From Geomonas paludis (GTDB taxonomy: Bacteria; Desulfobacterota; Desulfuromonadia; Geobacterales; Geobacteraceae): 64,000 nt of DNA. Below, piece after piece: positions 32,461 to 41,202 of this stretch. The first letter of the stretch is position 1, and every line of letters begins with the position of its first letter. A program made the translations under genes and the position numbers. The stretch covers positions 124,001 to 188,000 of the forward strand of contig NZ_BLXY01000002.1 in the NCBI RefSeq assembly GCF_014193585.1. The letters run 5' to 3'. The notes beneath the pieces are model-generated. The model was given only the letters and a program-made list of their open reading frames with translations. It was not told the origin of the DNA and did no database searches.

Positions 32461-34854
32461 ATGACTGGTTCTGAGAAGCAGACAGCCCACTTTACCGCCA
32501 ACTGCACGGTTTTGCTCGCCTTCTTCGTAGCACTGTTCTTTCCCGTCGGTTACTTCGCCATCAGCTACCAATACGCCGTCGGCAGCCTCGAAACCGAAGC
32601 CGAAATAAACGCGGGGATCATTTCCGGCCTCGGAGACCTGGTCCCCCAGTCCTGGCACAGCGAGGCGCACCGCCTGGACACCCTGCTCTCCAACCACTCC
32701 CACAAAGAAAACGAGAAGCACCGTATCCTCGACGCCCTGGGCAAGGAACTGGCGGCCAGGGGCCGCACCCCTGACATCCCAGTAATCCAGCGTTCGCAAC
32801 CCATCCATTACGGCGACAAGGTGATCGGCAGCGTCGAGATCAGCCGCTCGCTGCTCCCCATCCTCAAGAAGACGTTCGTGGTGGCGGTGATCGGGCTCAG
32901 CATCGCCCTGATCGTCTTCATACTGCTCCCCTTCCGGGCCATCAACCGCGCCAACCGCAAGTTGCAGGACTCTTACGACTTCCTGCGCAAAGTGATGGAG
33001 AGCAGCGCCAACGCCCTGATCGTGCTCAACCTGGACGGCACCATCGGCATGGTCAACGGCCGTTGCACCGAAACTAGCGGCTATACACCGGAGGAGCTGC
33101 ACGGCAAGGGGATCCCGGAGTTGGTCTGCCCGGAGTCGCAGGACATGGTGATCGAGCAGCTGCACCTTGTTGCCACCGGCATGGAGGACCTGGTCCAGTT
33201 CGAAGCCGACCTGGTCTGCAAGGACGGCAGCAGCATCACCATCGCCTGCGGCGCCACCCCCGTCTATCAGGAAGGGCGCATCGCCGGCACCGTCCTTTCC
33301 GTGGTCAACATCACCGAGCGCAGAATGGCGGTGGAAGCGCTCCGGTCCGCCAAGGAGTACACGGAAAACCTGATCCAGGCCGCCTGCGTCATGATCCTCG
33401 GGCTTGACCTCAAGGGGAGAGTCACCCTGTTCAACAGGACCGCCGAGGAGGTGACCGGCTACAGCCAGGAGGAACTGACCGGCCGGAACTGGTTCGAGAC
33501 GGTGATGGGGGCGGAGGCATTCTACAAGATGTGCGGCGCCCCGCAACAGGGCAAGGACAGCCAGCGCATGGACGCCTGCGAAGGACAGATCGTTACCAAG
33601 ACCGGGGGGGTGCGCACCATCTCCTGGCGCAACAGCGCCATCATCGAGAAAGGGGTCCGCATCGGCACCCTCTGCTTCGGCATTGACATCACCGAACACA
33701 GAAAGATCGAGGCGCAGTTCAGACACTCGCAGAAGATGGAGTCGGTCGGGCAACTGGCGGGGGGCGTCGCCCACGACTTCAACAACATGCTCAGCGTGAT
33801 GCTGGGCTACGCGCAGCTGTGCCAGCTGGAAGCGTCCGAATCATCCCCGTTATGGATGTACCTTCAGGAGATCATCAGGGCAGGCGAACGCTCCCGCGAC
33901 ATGGTGCGCAAGCTGCTCGCCTTCTCCCGCAAGGAGATCATTTCGCCGAGGACGGTGAACCTCAACGATCATTGCCTGGAAACGGAGAAGACGCTGAGCC
34001 GGCTTATCGGCGAGGAGGTCCGCTTCAGCTTCATCCCGGACCCCACGCTGTGGACGGTGAAAATCGACCCGTCGCAGGTGGACCAGATCCTGATGAACCT
34101 GGCCGTGAACGCAAGGGATGCCATGCCCGACGGCGGCGAACTCACCATAAAGACCGAGAACGTGGTGGTGGACGAAGAGTTCTGCGACTACCGCCTGGAC
34201 GCGAAGCCCGGCCCCTATGCCTGCCTGAGCGTCATGGATACCGGGACCGGTATGGACCGGGAGTTGGTGAAAAGGATCTTCGAGCCCTTCTTCACCACCA
34301 AGGAGGTGGGCAGAGGAACCGGCCTCGGCTTGGCCACGGTCTACGGCATCGTGACCCAGAACGGCGGCTTCGTCGACGTGGAGAGCGAGCCCGGGCAAGG
34401 CACCGCCTTCCGGATCTACCTCCCCCGACTGACCGGGGAAGTGCTCCCTGCCGCCCACAACGCGCCGGCCACGCTGCGCGGCACCGGCACCGTGCTGGTG
34501 GTCGAGGACGACGACATGTTGCGGGCCATGGCGACCCAGATGCTCGAGAAGATCGGCTACCAGGTGATCCAGGCGGCAACTCCGCACGTCGCCCTCTCCA
34601 TCTGCGGTGAACCCGGCCACGACATCGACCTCGTGCTCTCGGACGTAATCATGCCGGAAATGAACGGTCTGGACATGGCACGCGGTATAGCCGACCTCCG
34701 TCCGGACACCAAGGTGCTGTTCATGACCGGCTATTCGTCCGACATCATCGCCAAGTGCGGCATCAGCGCCGACCGGCAACTGCACTACATCCAGAAGCCC
34801 TTCGACATGGAGGGGCTGCACGCCAAGATCTTGGAGATGCGCGCCGCCTGCTGA
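32461..34854 (+). CDS. Hybrid sensor histidine kinase (TM-PAS-PAS-HisKA-HATPase-REC)
   Basis: 797 residues from ATG 32461, AAGGAG eight bases upstream; the frame is open to 32326 without a ribosome site. TM about 15-37, extracytoplasmic loop about 38-140, TM about 142-165, two PAS domains about 180-300 and 305-420. HisKA with [20 protein letters not shown] (phospho-His near 436). HATPase_c with [14 protein letters not shown] (N box), DTGTGMD (G1) and [11 protein letters not shown] (G2). C-terminal receiver with VLVVEDDD, phospho-Asp in [11 protein letters not shown] (near 727) and QKPFD. Phosphotransfer partner is not encoded next door. Confidence 0.93.
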   Translation: MTGSEKQTAHFTANCTVLLAFFVALFFPVGYFAISYQYAVGSLETEAEINAGIISGLGDLVPQSWHSEAHRLDTLLSNHSHKENEKHRILDALGKELAARGRTPDIPVIQRSQPIHYGDKVIGSVEISRSLLPILKKTFVVAVIGLSIALIVFILLPFRAINRANRKLQDSYDFLRKVMESSANALIVLNLDGTIGMVNGRCTETSGYTPEELHGKGIPELVCPESQDMVIEQLHLVATGMEDLVQFEADLVCKDGSSITIACGATPVYQEGRIAGTVLSVVNITERRMAVEALRSAKEYTENLIQAACVMILGLDLKGRVTLFNRTAEEVTGYSQEELTGRNWFETVMGAEAFYKMCGAPQQGKDSQRMDACEGQIVTKTGGVRTISWRNSAIIEKGVRIGTLCFGIDITEHRKIEAQFRHSQKMESVGQLAGGVAHDFNNMLSVMLGYAQLCQLEASESSPLWMYLQEIIRAGERSRDMVRKLLAFSRKEIISPRTVNLNDHCLETEKTLSRLIGEEVRFSFIPDPTLWTVKIDPSQVDQILMNLAVNARDAMPDGGELTIKTENVVVDEEFCDYRLDAKPGPYACLSVMDTGTGMDRELVKRIFEPFFTTKEVGRGTGLGLATVYGIVTQNGGFVDVESEPGQGTAFRIYLPRLTGEVLPAAHNAPATLRGTGTVLVVEDDDMLRAMATQMLEKIGYQVIQAATPHVALSICGEPGHDIDLVLSDVIMPEMNGLDMARGIADLRPDTKVLFMTGYSSDIIAKCGISADRQLHYIQKPFDMEGLHAKILEMRAAC

Positions 34855-34881
34855 CACGCCTGGCGCGGTTTTCCATGCGTT

Positions 34882-34910
34882 TTGCCATGCCTGGCGGCTT
34901 CTGCTAGACT
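34882..34910 (+). promoter_or_regulatory. Promoter of the DUF3300 gene
   Basis: TTGCCA (34882-34887), 17 bases, TAGACT (34905-34910); start near 34917, leader about 34 bases with TTTAGGAGAAAG ribosome site. Confidence 0.5.
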
Positions 34911-34950
34911 GAAGCGGTGGCTAAAGGCAACGCAGCTTTAGGAGAAAGCT

Positions 34951-36585
34951 ATGAATAGGTTATTGATCATCCTGCTGATGGCAGTACTGGTTCCGGTTAC
35001 TGTCACTACCGCACCGGTTCAGGCACAGTCGGAGCCGGGATACTACCAGATGTCGGACCAGAGCGGCTACCTTGACGACGACCTCCTCTATCCGGAGGAA
35101 CTGGATGACCTGCTCGCCCGGATCGCACTCTACCCCGATCCGCTGATAGCGCAGATACTGCCGGCGGCAACCTTCGTGGACCAGATCCATGATGCGGCCA
35201 ATTTCGTCCGGCTCTACGGCGATACCCCGCGCATCGACAACCAGCCCTGGGACTACAGCGTGCGCGCAATAGCGCATTACCCGCAGGTGCTGTACATGAT
35301 GGACCGCGAGTACCAGTGGACCGCATCGGTGGGACAGGCCTACATCGAGCAGCCCCAGGACGTGATGGACGCCATCCAGAGACTGCGCCGCTTCGCCTAC
35401 GACCAGGGCAACCTGTTCTCGACCCGGCAGCAGCAGGTCTTCTTCGAAGGCGACGTGATCCGCATCGTGCCGGGGCGTCCGGAATACGTCTACGTGCCGG
35501 TGTACGACCCCAACGTGGTCTACGTCGAGCGCTACTACCCCAGTTCCCCCTTCATCACCTTCAGCGTCGGCTTCGCCATCGGGCCGTGGCTGAACCGTGA
35601 CTGCAACTGGCGCGAACGCCGGGTCTACTACCACGGCTGGCGCGGAGGCGGGTGGGTCACACGCTCACGCCCCTACATCCATGATCGGCGCGGTATCTAC
35701 ATCAACAGGCGCGCTGCCACCATCACCATCAACGAGCGCGTGGTGCAGCGGGACACCCGCCGGTATCGCGAGCAGCTGCGCGTGGAGACCAGGCGTCACC
35801 GGGACGAGGGAAGGATGCCTCCGGTGCGGGTAGAACCGCGCCGCCCGAGGGTGGAGCAGCCGGCCGCCGGCAAGGTGGAGCAGCAACGCCGTGGCCAGGT
35901 TGAGCAGGTGCGTCCCGGCAAGGGACAACCGGCAACCGAGCGACGCAGGGAGCCGTGGAACCGCCGCGATGCCGCGCCCGCCCCAGGCGTGCCTGCCCCC
36001 GCGACCAAGCCGGGCCCCACCCCGCCTGCAGCACAACGGCAGCCTGCCCCGACCCAGCCCAAAGAGCAGCCCCAGGTCCAGCCTGCCCCACAGCAGCCGG
36101 CACCTGGCGCCACCAAGGAACCGACGGGAAGGACCGGCAAGGGCGAGAGCAGAGGAGAAAACCGGCGCAGGGTACCGCGCCCGATCAATCGCCCCGGCGC
36201 TGAGCCTCCCGCCGCCACGACCGCCCCGCCCCCTGCGACAACAGGTCCTGCGGTGCGCGGCGCAGCACCCCACGCTCCGGCAGCAGCACCCCACGCTCCG
36301 GCAGCAGCGCCCGCAGTGAAGGCACCGGCAGCAACCCCGGCAGTCCCGGCCGCTCCGGTGCGCCCCATCACGCCGCGGGTCGAGAAGCCGAGGGTAGCAC
36401 CGACGCCGCCCCCGGCGGTAACACCGGCGCCCAGGGCTGCACCGCCCCCCGCCCCGGCAGCGACACCGGCGCCCAGGGCCGAGCCCGCAGAACCCGCACG
36501 TCCTGCGCGTGAGCACGAGCCAGGACAAGGGCGCGGACGCGGAGAAGGCGGCGGAGGACGCGGTATGCCGAGAGAGGACCGCTGA
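34951..36585 (+). CDS. DUF3300 exported protein with Pro/Ala/Arg-rich C-terminal tail
   Basis: 544 residues. Signal peptide about 1-26 (VLVPVTVTTAPVQA). DUF3300 domain about 45-290: LDDLLARIALYPDPLIAQIL, PWDYSVRAIAHYPQVLYMM, YVYVPVYDPNVVYV. Then a basic stretch (RVEPRRPRVEQPAAGK) and about 200 residues of low-complexity Pro/Ala/Gln/Arg, including a tandem PHAPAAA duplication encoded by a 21-base repeat near 36270-36310. Function of DUF3300 is unknown; this tail would be disordered and could bind polyanions or the wall. Ends before a bidirectional terminator. Confidence 0.9.
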   Translation: MNRLLIILLMAVLVPVTVTTAPVQAQSEPGYYQMSDQSGYLDDDLLYPEELDDLLARIALYPDPLIAQILPAATFVDQIHDAANFVRLYGDTPRIDNQPWDYSVRAIAHYPQVLYMMDREYQWTASVGQAYIEQPQDVMDAIQRLRRFAYDQGNLFSTRQQQVFFEGDVIRIVPGRPEYVYVPVYDPNVVYVERYYPSSPFITFSVGFAIGPWLNRDCNWRERRVYYHGWRGGGWVTRSRPYIHDRRGIYINRRAATITINERVVQRDTRRYREQLRVETRRHRDEGRMPPVRVEPRRPRVEQPAAGKVEQQRRGQVEQVRPGKGQPATERRREPWNRRDAAPAPGVPAPATKPGPTPPAAQRQPAPTQPKEQPQVQPAPQQPAPGATKEPTGRTGKGESRGENRRRVPRPINRPGAEPPAATTAPPPATTGPAVRGAAPHAPAAAPHAPAAAPAVKAPAATPAVPAAPVRPITPRVEKPRVAPTPPPAVTPAPRAAPPPAPAATPAPRAEPAEPARPAREHEPGQGRGRGEGGGGRGMPREDR

Positions 36586-36629
36586 TAGTAGCTGGCCTTA
36601 TCAGTCCTCGTTCCCGTTCCGCATTATTG

Positions 36630-36653
36630 TAGGGGCGAATAATCATTCGCCCC
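36630..36653. repeat. GGGGCGAAT-AATC-ATTCGCCCC palindrome, copy 1
   Basis: Perfect 9-bp arms at 36632-36640 and 36645-36653 preceded by TA. A second copy at 42751-42773 overlaps the ppx stop codon. Confidence 0.9.
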
Positions 36654-36696
36654 CTCCCCCCTCGCCGGCGGATTGGATGACTGGGTAGCACGAACA

Positions 36697-36735
36697 AAAG
36701 GGGCGTATCTTGCGATACGCCCCTTTACTTTTGTT
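36697..36735. terminator. Bidirectional terminator between convergent genes
   Basis: Perfect 13-bp arms AAAGGGGCGTATC and complement around TTGC, with T-rich sequence to the right and A-rich to the left, serving the DUF3300 gene and the convergent amidohydrolase. A fragment of the GAGAGGG-type repeat is at 36785-36823. Confidence 0.85.
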
Positions 36736-36830
36736 GTTCAGATAATTCCGGGGACAGCTCCCCTGCTCCCCCCTCCTCTTGCTTCACCCCCCCCGGCCCC
36801 CTCCCGTCAAGGGAGAGGGAGGTTGGACGA

Positions 36831-38123
36831 CTATCCCACCGGCAGCAGGTCGCAGGCCGCGGCGACCAGTGCCTTCACCCCCGCCCGCAGCGTAGGCTCC
36901 GGCAGCGGCGCATAAAGCGGCGAATGCTGCGACGGCAGCGACACCCCCTGGCGCTGCCCCTCCTCGAACAGCACCGGGTCGGCGGCCCCGAGCCAGAACA
37001 TGCAGACCGGGATCTCGCCGCCAAGCCCCCAGGAACCGAAATCCTCGCTCACCATCTTGGCCGCCGAGCGCACCACGTTGTCTTCCCCGAGTGCCGCCCG
37101 CAGCGCTTCGGCCACCCGCCCGGCAAGGACCGGATCATTGTAGGTCGCCGGATGGCAGGCGAGCACGGAAACCACGGGAGCGCGCTCCCCGGGGACGCCG
37201 GCGGCGAGGGCCACCCCGGCGCAGATGCGCCGCACCGAGTCCAGGATCTTGTCGCGCACCCGGTCGTCATAGCTCCTGATGCTCAATTGCAGCACCACCT
37301 CTTCGGGAATCACGTTGCACGCGGCGCCGCCGTGAATGGAACCGACGGTGACCACCGCCGGCTCGTGCGGGGTGATCTCGCGGCTCACGATGGTCTGCAG
37401 GGCGAGCACCAGCTGTGCCGCCATCACCACGGGGTCCTTGCCGTGCTCAGGCGCGGAACCGTGCGCCCCCACGCCGCGCACCACGATCTCCACCTCCGTG
37501 AAGCTGGCCAGGAAGTTGCCCGGGGCACAGCCCGCGCTGCCCGCCTTCAGGAACAGGGTGCTGTGCAGCGCCAGTGCGTAGTCGGGCCTTGGGCAGAGCC
37601 GGTACGCGCCGTCGTCGATCATGGCCTGGGCGCCGTCACCCCCCTCTTCCCCGGGCTGCCCCACCAGCACCAGCGTCCCGGACCAGGACTCCCTGGAACG
37701 GGCGAGCACCCGGGCGGCGCCCAGCAGACAAGCGACGTGCACGTCGTGCCCGCAGGCGTGCATCACCGGGACCTCGGTCCCGTCACGGTACATGGCCCGG
37801 GCCTTACTGGCGTACGGGAGTCCCGTCTTCTCCTCCACCGGCAGCGCGTCCATGTCCGCCCGCATCAGCAGCGTCGGGCCGGCCCCATTCTCCAGCACCG
37901 CCAGCACGCCATAGCCGGGCCAGTCGAACCTGCGATACCTGCCGATCCCCTCGGTTACCGTAAAGCCCAGTGTGTTGAGTTCCCCCGCCAGCAGCGAGGC
38001 CGTGGCACGCTCCTGTCCTGACAGTTCGGGGCAGGCGTGCAGGTGCTTGTAGATTTCCACCAGCGACGACAGTTCAGCTTCCACCAGTCCGCTCACTGAT
38101 TCGAGCTGCAATTGAGTCGGCAT
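36831..38123 (-). CDS. M20D amidohydrolase (IAA-amino-acid hydrolase / HipO-like)
   Basis: 430-residue cytoplasmic metallo-amidohydrolase. VMHACGHDVHVA supplies the Cys/His metal ligands of subfamily M20D and GQPGEEGGDGAQAM the catalytic Glu pair. Dimerisation domain about 200-320 with RGVGAHGSAPEHGKDPV. C-terminal KMVSEDFGSWG carries the final His-less metal region typical of the family. Hydrolyses N-acyl amino acids or similar amides; natural substrate unknown. ATG 38123 has only GAGAGATC upstream; a longer frame reaches 38186. Confidence 0.88.
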   Translation of the reverse strand: MPTQLQLESVSGLVEAELSSLVEIYKHLHACPELSGQERATASLLAGELNTLGFTVTEGIGRYRRFDWPGYGVLAVLENGAGPTLLMRADMDALPVEEKTGLPYASKARAMYRDGTEVPVMHACGHDVHVACLLGAARVLARSRESWSGTLVLVGQPGEEGGDGAQAMIDDGAYRLCPRPDYALALHSTLFLKAGSAGCAPGNFLASFTEVEIVVRGVGAHGSAPEHGKDPVVMAAQLVLALQTIVSREITPHEPAVVTVGSIHGGAACNVIPEEVVLQLSIRSYDDRVRDKILDSVRRICAGVALAAGVPGERAPVVSVLACHPATYNDPVLAGRVAEALRAALGEDNVVRSAAKMVSEDFGSWGLGGEIPVCMFWLGAADPVLFEEGQRQGVSLPSQHSPLYAPLPEPTLRAGVKALVAAACDLLPVG

Positions 38124-38198
38124 AAGATCTCTCAGATAGGTGATGAAATACCGGTGCAGGGTACTATGTCTGGCCTTTGTTATCAACTCTCATGTTAC

Positions 38199-38227
38199 GG
38201 GGACTGGCTCCGCAGGTGCCTGTCCCC
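38199..38227. repeat. Dispersed palindrome, copy 7
   Basis: GGGGACTGGCTCCG...CCTGTCCCC, matching the consensus exactly. It is the only structured sequence in the 323-base divergent gap between the amidohydrolase and the next gene. Confidence 0.85.
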
Positions 38228-38446
38228 CTTGCTTTGCTGCCAACTCATTGCGCGCTCAACTGCCCGATCCTAGGTGGAAGCAACGCCCCCCCGTGCCCAC
38301 GAACAGGCACGCTGGCTATTTAATGAGCAGTTGGCGGGGTCCATGCGGCGGTGCCGCCGGCTGTTACCTCGGGATTCCAACGACTTCCAGGTCAAAACGA
38401 GAGTGGCATGCTCCATGTAAAGCGCTACAGCCAAGGAGGAGTTGCC

Positions 38447-38689
38447 ATGACAGAGATCATCGACGGGATAGCACACGTCACCGCAGCGGAGGCTGCCATC
38501 GAACTCTCCACCACCGAGACCCGGGTGCTCATGCTGCTCAAGCAGAAGGCGCTGCAGGGGACCCTCTCCGACCAGGGATGGTTCATCACCAAGGCTTCCC
38601 TGGACAGCTACGAGGAGGCCGGCGAGACAGCACCGCAGCAGCCGGCCTGCCGCACCGCCTGCACCGCTACCAGGTGCGGCTGCCATTAG
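38447..38689 (+). CDS. Unknown 80-residue protein, HTH-like with Cys-rich end
   Basis: Start ATG 38447 after AAGGAGGAG. Helical N-terminal half VTAAEAAIELSTTETRVLML reads like the start of a winged-helix/excisionase-type DNA-binding domain (WFITKASLDSYEE is the usual end of such domains). The C-terminus is Cys-rich: CRTACTATRCGCH, which could bind metal. No family named. First of three closely spaced plus-strand genes. Confidence 0.72.
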   Translation: MTEIIDGIAHVTAAEAAIELSTTETRVLMLLKQKALQGTLSDQGWFITKASLDSYEEAGETAPQQPACRTACTATRCGCH

Positions 38690-38698
38690 GAGCACACC

Positions 38699-38995
38699 AT
38701 GCAACTTACCGTTCTCGCCTCCGACCTGAAGTACAAGTACCCGAAGGTGACGCAGACCCGATTCGACGCCAAGTTCTCCGGTCCCGGCGACGACGCCCCT
38801 TTCAACCGGGACGACCTGTACGACATCCTGCCGATGCTCACCGCGGTCATGAACGACCTTGAGCGCGACGACGCCGGCACCCTCCACTTCCTGGAGGACC
38901 TGATGAACCAGGACATGCCTCGCTTCCTGGTGAGCCGCGGCGAGGTCTTCGACTTTCTCACCGGCTGCGGCCGCGAGATGCTCTCCTACCGGTAG
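38699..38995 (+). CDS. Unknown 98-residue protein
   Basis: Begins 9 bases after the previous stop, with TTAGGAG upstream. Soluble, acidic middle (FSGPGDDAPFNRDDLYDILP) and mostly helical end (LHFLEDLMNQDMPRFLVSRG). A single Cys near the C-terminus. No family recognised. Probably cotranscribed and coupled with its neighbours. Confidence 0.72.
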   Translation: MQLTVLASDLKYKYPKVTQTRFDAKFSGPGDDAPFNRDDLYDILPMLTAVMNDLERDDAGTLHFLEDLMNQDMPRFLVSRGEVFDFLTGCGREMLSYR

Positions 38996-39077
38996 CAGGA
39001 CAGAAAGTAAAAGACGGGCACAGCGGCCTGAAATTCCCTGACGCGCTGCAGCGTCAGCCACATAAAGGAGAGCGGCA

Positions 39078-39677
39078 ATGAACAGCTTAGCCACCATGAC
39101 AGCGTCAACGACAGACACGGCCTACGCCGGCTTCCAGGAAACCGGCTTCACCATAGAGCCCATGCCCGCACGCCCCGGCGGCTACCGCCTGGAGATGTCC
39201 GGCTTCCTTGCACCGGGATGGAGCGGCAGGCTTGCCGCCGGACTCGCGGAGCATCGCGTGGGCATCGTGCGGGGGAGCGCGGAAAAGATCAACGCCAGCA
39301 GTTGGCGCTCCAGCTTCGAGTTGAAGAGCGCCTCCTTTGCCGGAAGCCCGCAAGGAATCGATTTCCTGCGCCTTGCCGGCACCGAGCCCAACCACAAGGC
39401 CGCCGGCATCGAGCTCCTCTCCTTCACCATGGAGCCGACGACGCGCCACGACGGCAGCCTGTTCGTCGAATTGAAAGGCGTCGACCGGCTCGGCTTTCTC
39501 GGCGACCTGCTGGACTACTTCAGTATGCGCTGCCTGTTTCCCGTGAAGATGACCATCGACACCCGGGGTGACACCGCCGTGGACCGGTTCTGGCTCAGGG
39601 GCGTAGGGGGCTCGGTCCCCTCCGAGGCCATCACCGCCGCCATGAAGAACAACCTGGAGCAGCTCCTGGTGCGCTGA
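39078..39677 (+). CDS. Unknown protein, possible double ACT-like domain
   Basis: 199 residues, AAGGAGAG before ATG 39078. Two halves each show an ACT-like beta-alpha-beta pattern: GGYRLEMSGFLAPGWSGRLA and, in the second half, LFVELKGVDRLGFLGDLLDY followed by SMRCLFPVKMTIDTRGDTA. In ACT domains the G-x-D-R-x-G-x-L turn binds an amino acid or mediates dimerisation. With the two preceding small genes this forms a compact unknown operon. Assignment to ACT is by pattern only. Confidence 0.7.
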   Translation: MNSLATMTASTTDTAYAGFQETGFTIEPMPARPGGYRLEMSGFLAPGWSGRLAAGLAEHRVGIVRGSAEKINASSWRSSFELKSASFAGSPQGIDFLRLAGTEPNHKAAGIELLSFTMEPTTRHDGSLFVELKGVDRLGFLGDLLDYFSMRCLFPVKMTIDTRGDTAVDRFWLRGVGGSVPSEAITAAMKNNLEQLLVR

Positions 39678-39710
39678 GGCTACGTCCTGCACACTGACTT
39701 CCCGCGGGTC

Positions 39711-39768
39711 CACCCTCTCCCTCTGGGAGAGGGCTGTCCCCTCCCCCACCGGAAGGGATACCTTTCCC
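39711..39768. repeat. GAGAGGG-type repeat fragment
   Basis: CACCCTCTCCCTCTGGGAGAGGG stem plus a decayed right part. Nothing else is seen between 39678 and 39948. Confidence 0.55.
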
Positions 39769-39948
39769 CTTCGACCTCACCTGCATCTCTCATCACATTT
39801 CCCCGCTCACTCACACGAGTGCCCCTGCCACTGTCGGGCCGCCAACGGCACGTTTGCCCGCCCAGTCGGCCACAGGTTGAGACAGCCGGTTGCAAATTGA
39901 AACAGATTCGTTAAAGTCTTTAACGTTGCCTAATCCAGGGGGACGTCC

Positions 39949-40470
39949 ATGATCATCCACATAGTCAGACACGCGGAAGCCATTGAGAGAACACCGGAGG
40001 TGCCCGAAGAGCACCGCTACCTCACCCGCCGCGGCAGGAGACGCTTCCGCAAGGCGGCCAAGAGCCTCGCCACGCTCGGTATCGAGCCCGACCTCGTCCT
40101 TACCAGCCCGCTGGTGCGCGCGGTGCAGACCGCCGACATCCTGGCCGAAAAGCTGCGCTACAAGCGCGAGCTGATCGTGGCGCCCCAGCTCTCGCCTGGT
40201 TTCCGCCCGGAAAAGCTCGACGAGTTGCTCAAGCTCTACCCCCAGGTGACCGAGGTTGCCCTGGTCGGCCACGAGCCGGACCTGGGGCTGGTGACACAGG
40301 CGCTCCTCGGGGAGGAATCATCCCTCACCCTCCCCAAGGGGGGCACGGTATCGTTCAAAAGAAGCGCCAGCGGCAGCGGCGAACCACTATTCCTGCAACT
40401 GGTTACCGGAACCGGCCGGATCGTCACCTCAAAGACCAAGGCGCTGGAACGCCTGCGCCAGGGTGGCTGA
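39949..40470 (+). CDS. sixA: Phosphohistidine phosphatase SixA
   Basis: 173-residue histidine-phosphatase-superfamily protein. Catalytic RHG-type motif IHIVRHAEAIE at the N-terminus (phospho-His 7), second conserved region LTSPLVRAVQTADILAEKL, and the general-acid region VALVGHEPDLGLV with the second catalytic His. SixA removes phosphate from histidines of phosphorelay or PTS proteins. First of a plus-strand run with an HhH protein and an exopolyphosphatase, all linked to phosphate chemistry. Confidence 0.92.
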   Translation: MIIHIVRHAEAIERTPEVPEEHRYLTRRGRRRFRKAAKSLATLGIEPDLVLTSPLVRAVQTADILAEKLRYKRELIVAPQLSPGFRPEKLDELLKLYPQVTEVALVGHEPDLGLVTQALLGEESSLTLPKGGTVSFKRSASGSGEPLFLQLVTGTGRIVTSKTKALERLRQGG

Positions 40471-40489
40471 CCGGAAATCACGCCGGGAA

Positions 40490-40566
40490 AACGAGGGGGA
40501 CAGGCATCAGGCAAACGAGGGGCACCTGGCAAACGAGGGGGACAGGCACCTGCGGAGCCAGTCCCC
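40490..40566. repeat. Dispersed palindrome copy 8 with upstream partial tandem copies
   Basis: The full element is 40538-40566. Before it ACGAGGGG is repeated three times, with fragments GACAGGCATCAGG and CACCTGG of the element, as if it were partly duplicated by slippage. It separates sixA from the HhH gene. Confidence 0.8.
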
Positions 40567-40591
40567 AAAAAACGCACAAGGAGTGTCAAAG

Positions 40592-41116
40592 ATGGTCCAG
40601 TCGGCAGCAGATTTCAGACAGCTGAAAGGCGTCGGCGCGATCCTCGGCAAACGGCTGTACGACGCGGGGTTCGACAGCTTCACCAAGATCGCGCAGGCAG
40701 GAGAGGAAGGCTTGAGCAAGGTGCGCGGGGTGAACCGGCGCCACCTCACGTCGATACTGCAACAGGCCCGGGAACTGGCCGGGAGGGAGCAGGACGAACA
40801 GCAGGAGCCGGCGCAGCTCATGCAGCAGCGCGTGACGGGGATGCGGGAAAAGGTGGAAAACCTGGCGCAGGCGACCCGCGATCGCTTCGCCGGGGAGATG
40901 TCGGAGAAGTGCGGCAGAAAACTGGGCTCCGACCTGGAAAGGATCGAGAACGCCTTGCTGCAGATGCATGACTTCGGCAACAAGCGCTCCAAGCGCATCG
41001 CCAAGATACTCACCAAGGCGGAAAAGAAAGTCAGCGGACTGGAAGACGCAACGCTCAAAAAGGTGCGCAAGGGTTTCAAGAAGGCGAGAAAGGCAGTGTT
41101 GAAGGCTCTGACGTAG
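40592..41116 (+). CDS. Helix-hairpin-helix protein with basic helical tail
   Basis: 174 residues from ATG 40592 (AAGGAG upstream); the frame is open to 40463 but only through repeat sequence. Residues about 8-60 form tandem HhH motifs (LKGVGAILGKRLYDAGFDSF, then LSKVRGVNRRHLTSILQQA), a non-specific DNA-binding or DUF4332-like fold. Residues 75-174 are helical and increasingly basic, ending KKVRKGFKKARKAVLKAL. The tail could contact polyphosphate or nucleic acid; its neighbours SixA and Ppx favour the former, but this is speculation. Confidence 0.78.
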   Translation: MVQSAADFRQLKGVGAILGKRLYDAGFDSFTKIAQAGEEGLSKVRGVNRRHLTSILQQARELAGREQDEQQEPAQLMQQRVTGMREKVENLAQATRDRFAGEMSEKCGRKLGSDLERIENALLQMHDFGNKRSKRIAKILTKAEKKVSGLEDATLKKVRKGFKKARKAVLKALT

Positions 41117-41140
41117 CGTCACCACTCCCGCCCTCCCGGG

Positions 41141-41170
41141 TTGTCACAATCCGCCCCGTCCTGATACAAT
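41141..41170 (+). promoter_or_regulatory. Promoter of the Ppx/GppA gene
   Basis: TTGTCA (41141-41146), 18 bases, TACAAT (41165-41170); start near 41177. Confidence 0.6.
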
Positions 41171-41202
41171 CTTGGCATCCCATCATGCTCAAGGAGTAGG
41201 CG

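Noticed and set aside
40463-40591. N-terminal extension of the HhH protein
   Set aside because: Encoded by the palindrome and its partial tandem copies; AAGGAG precedes ATG 40592.
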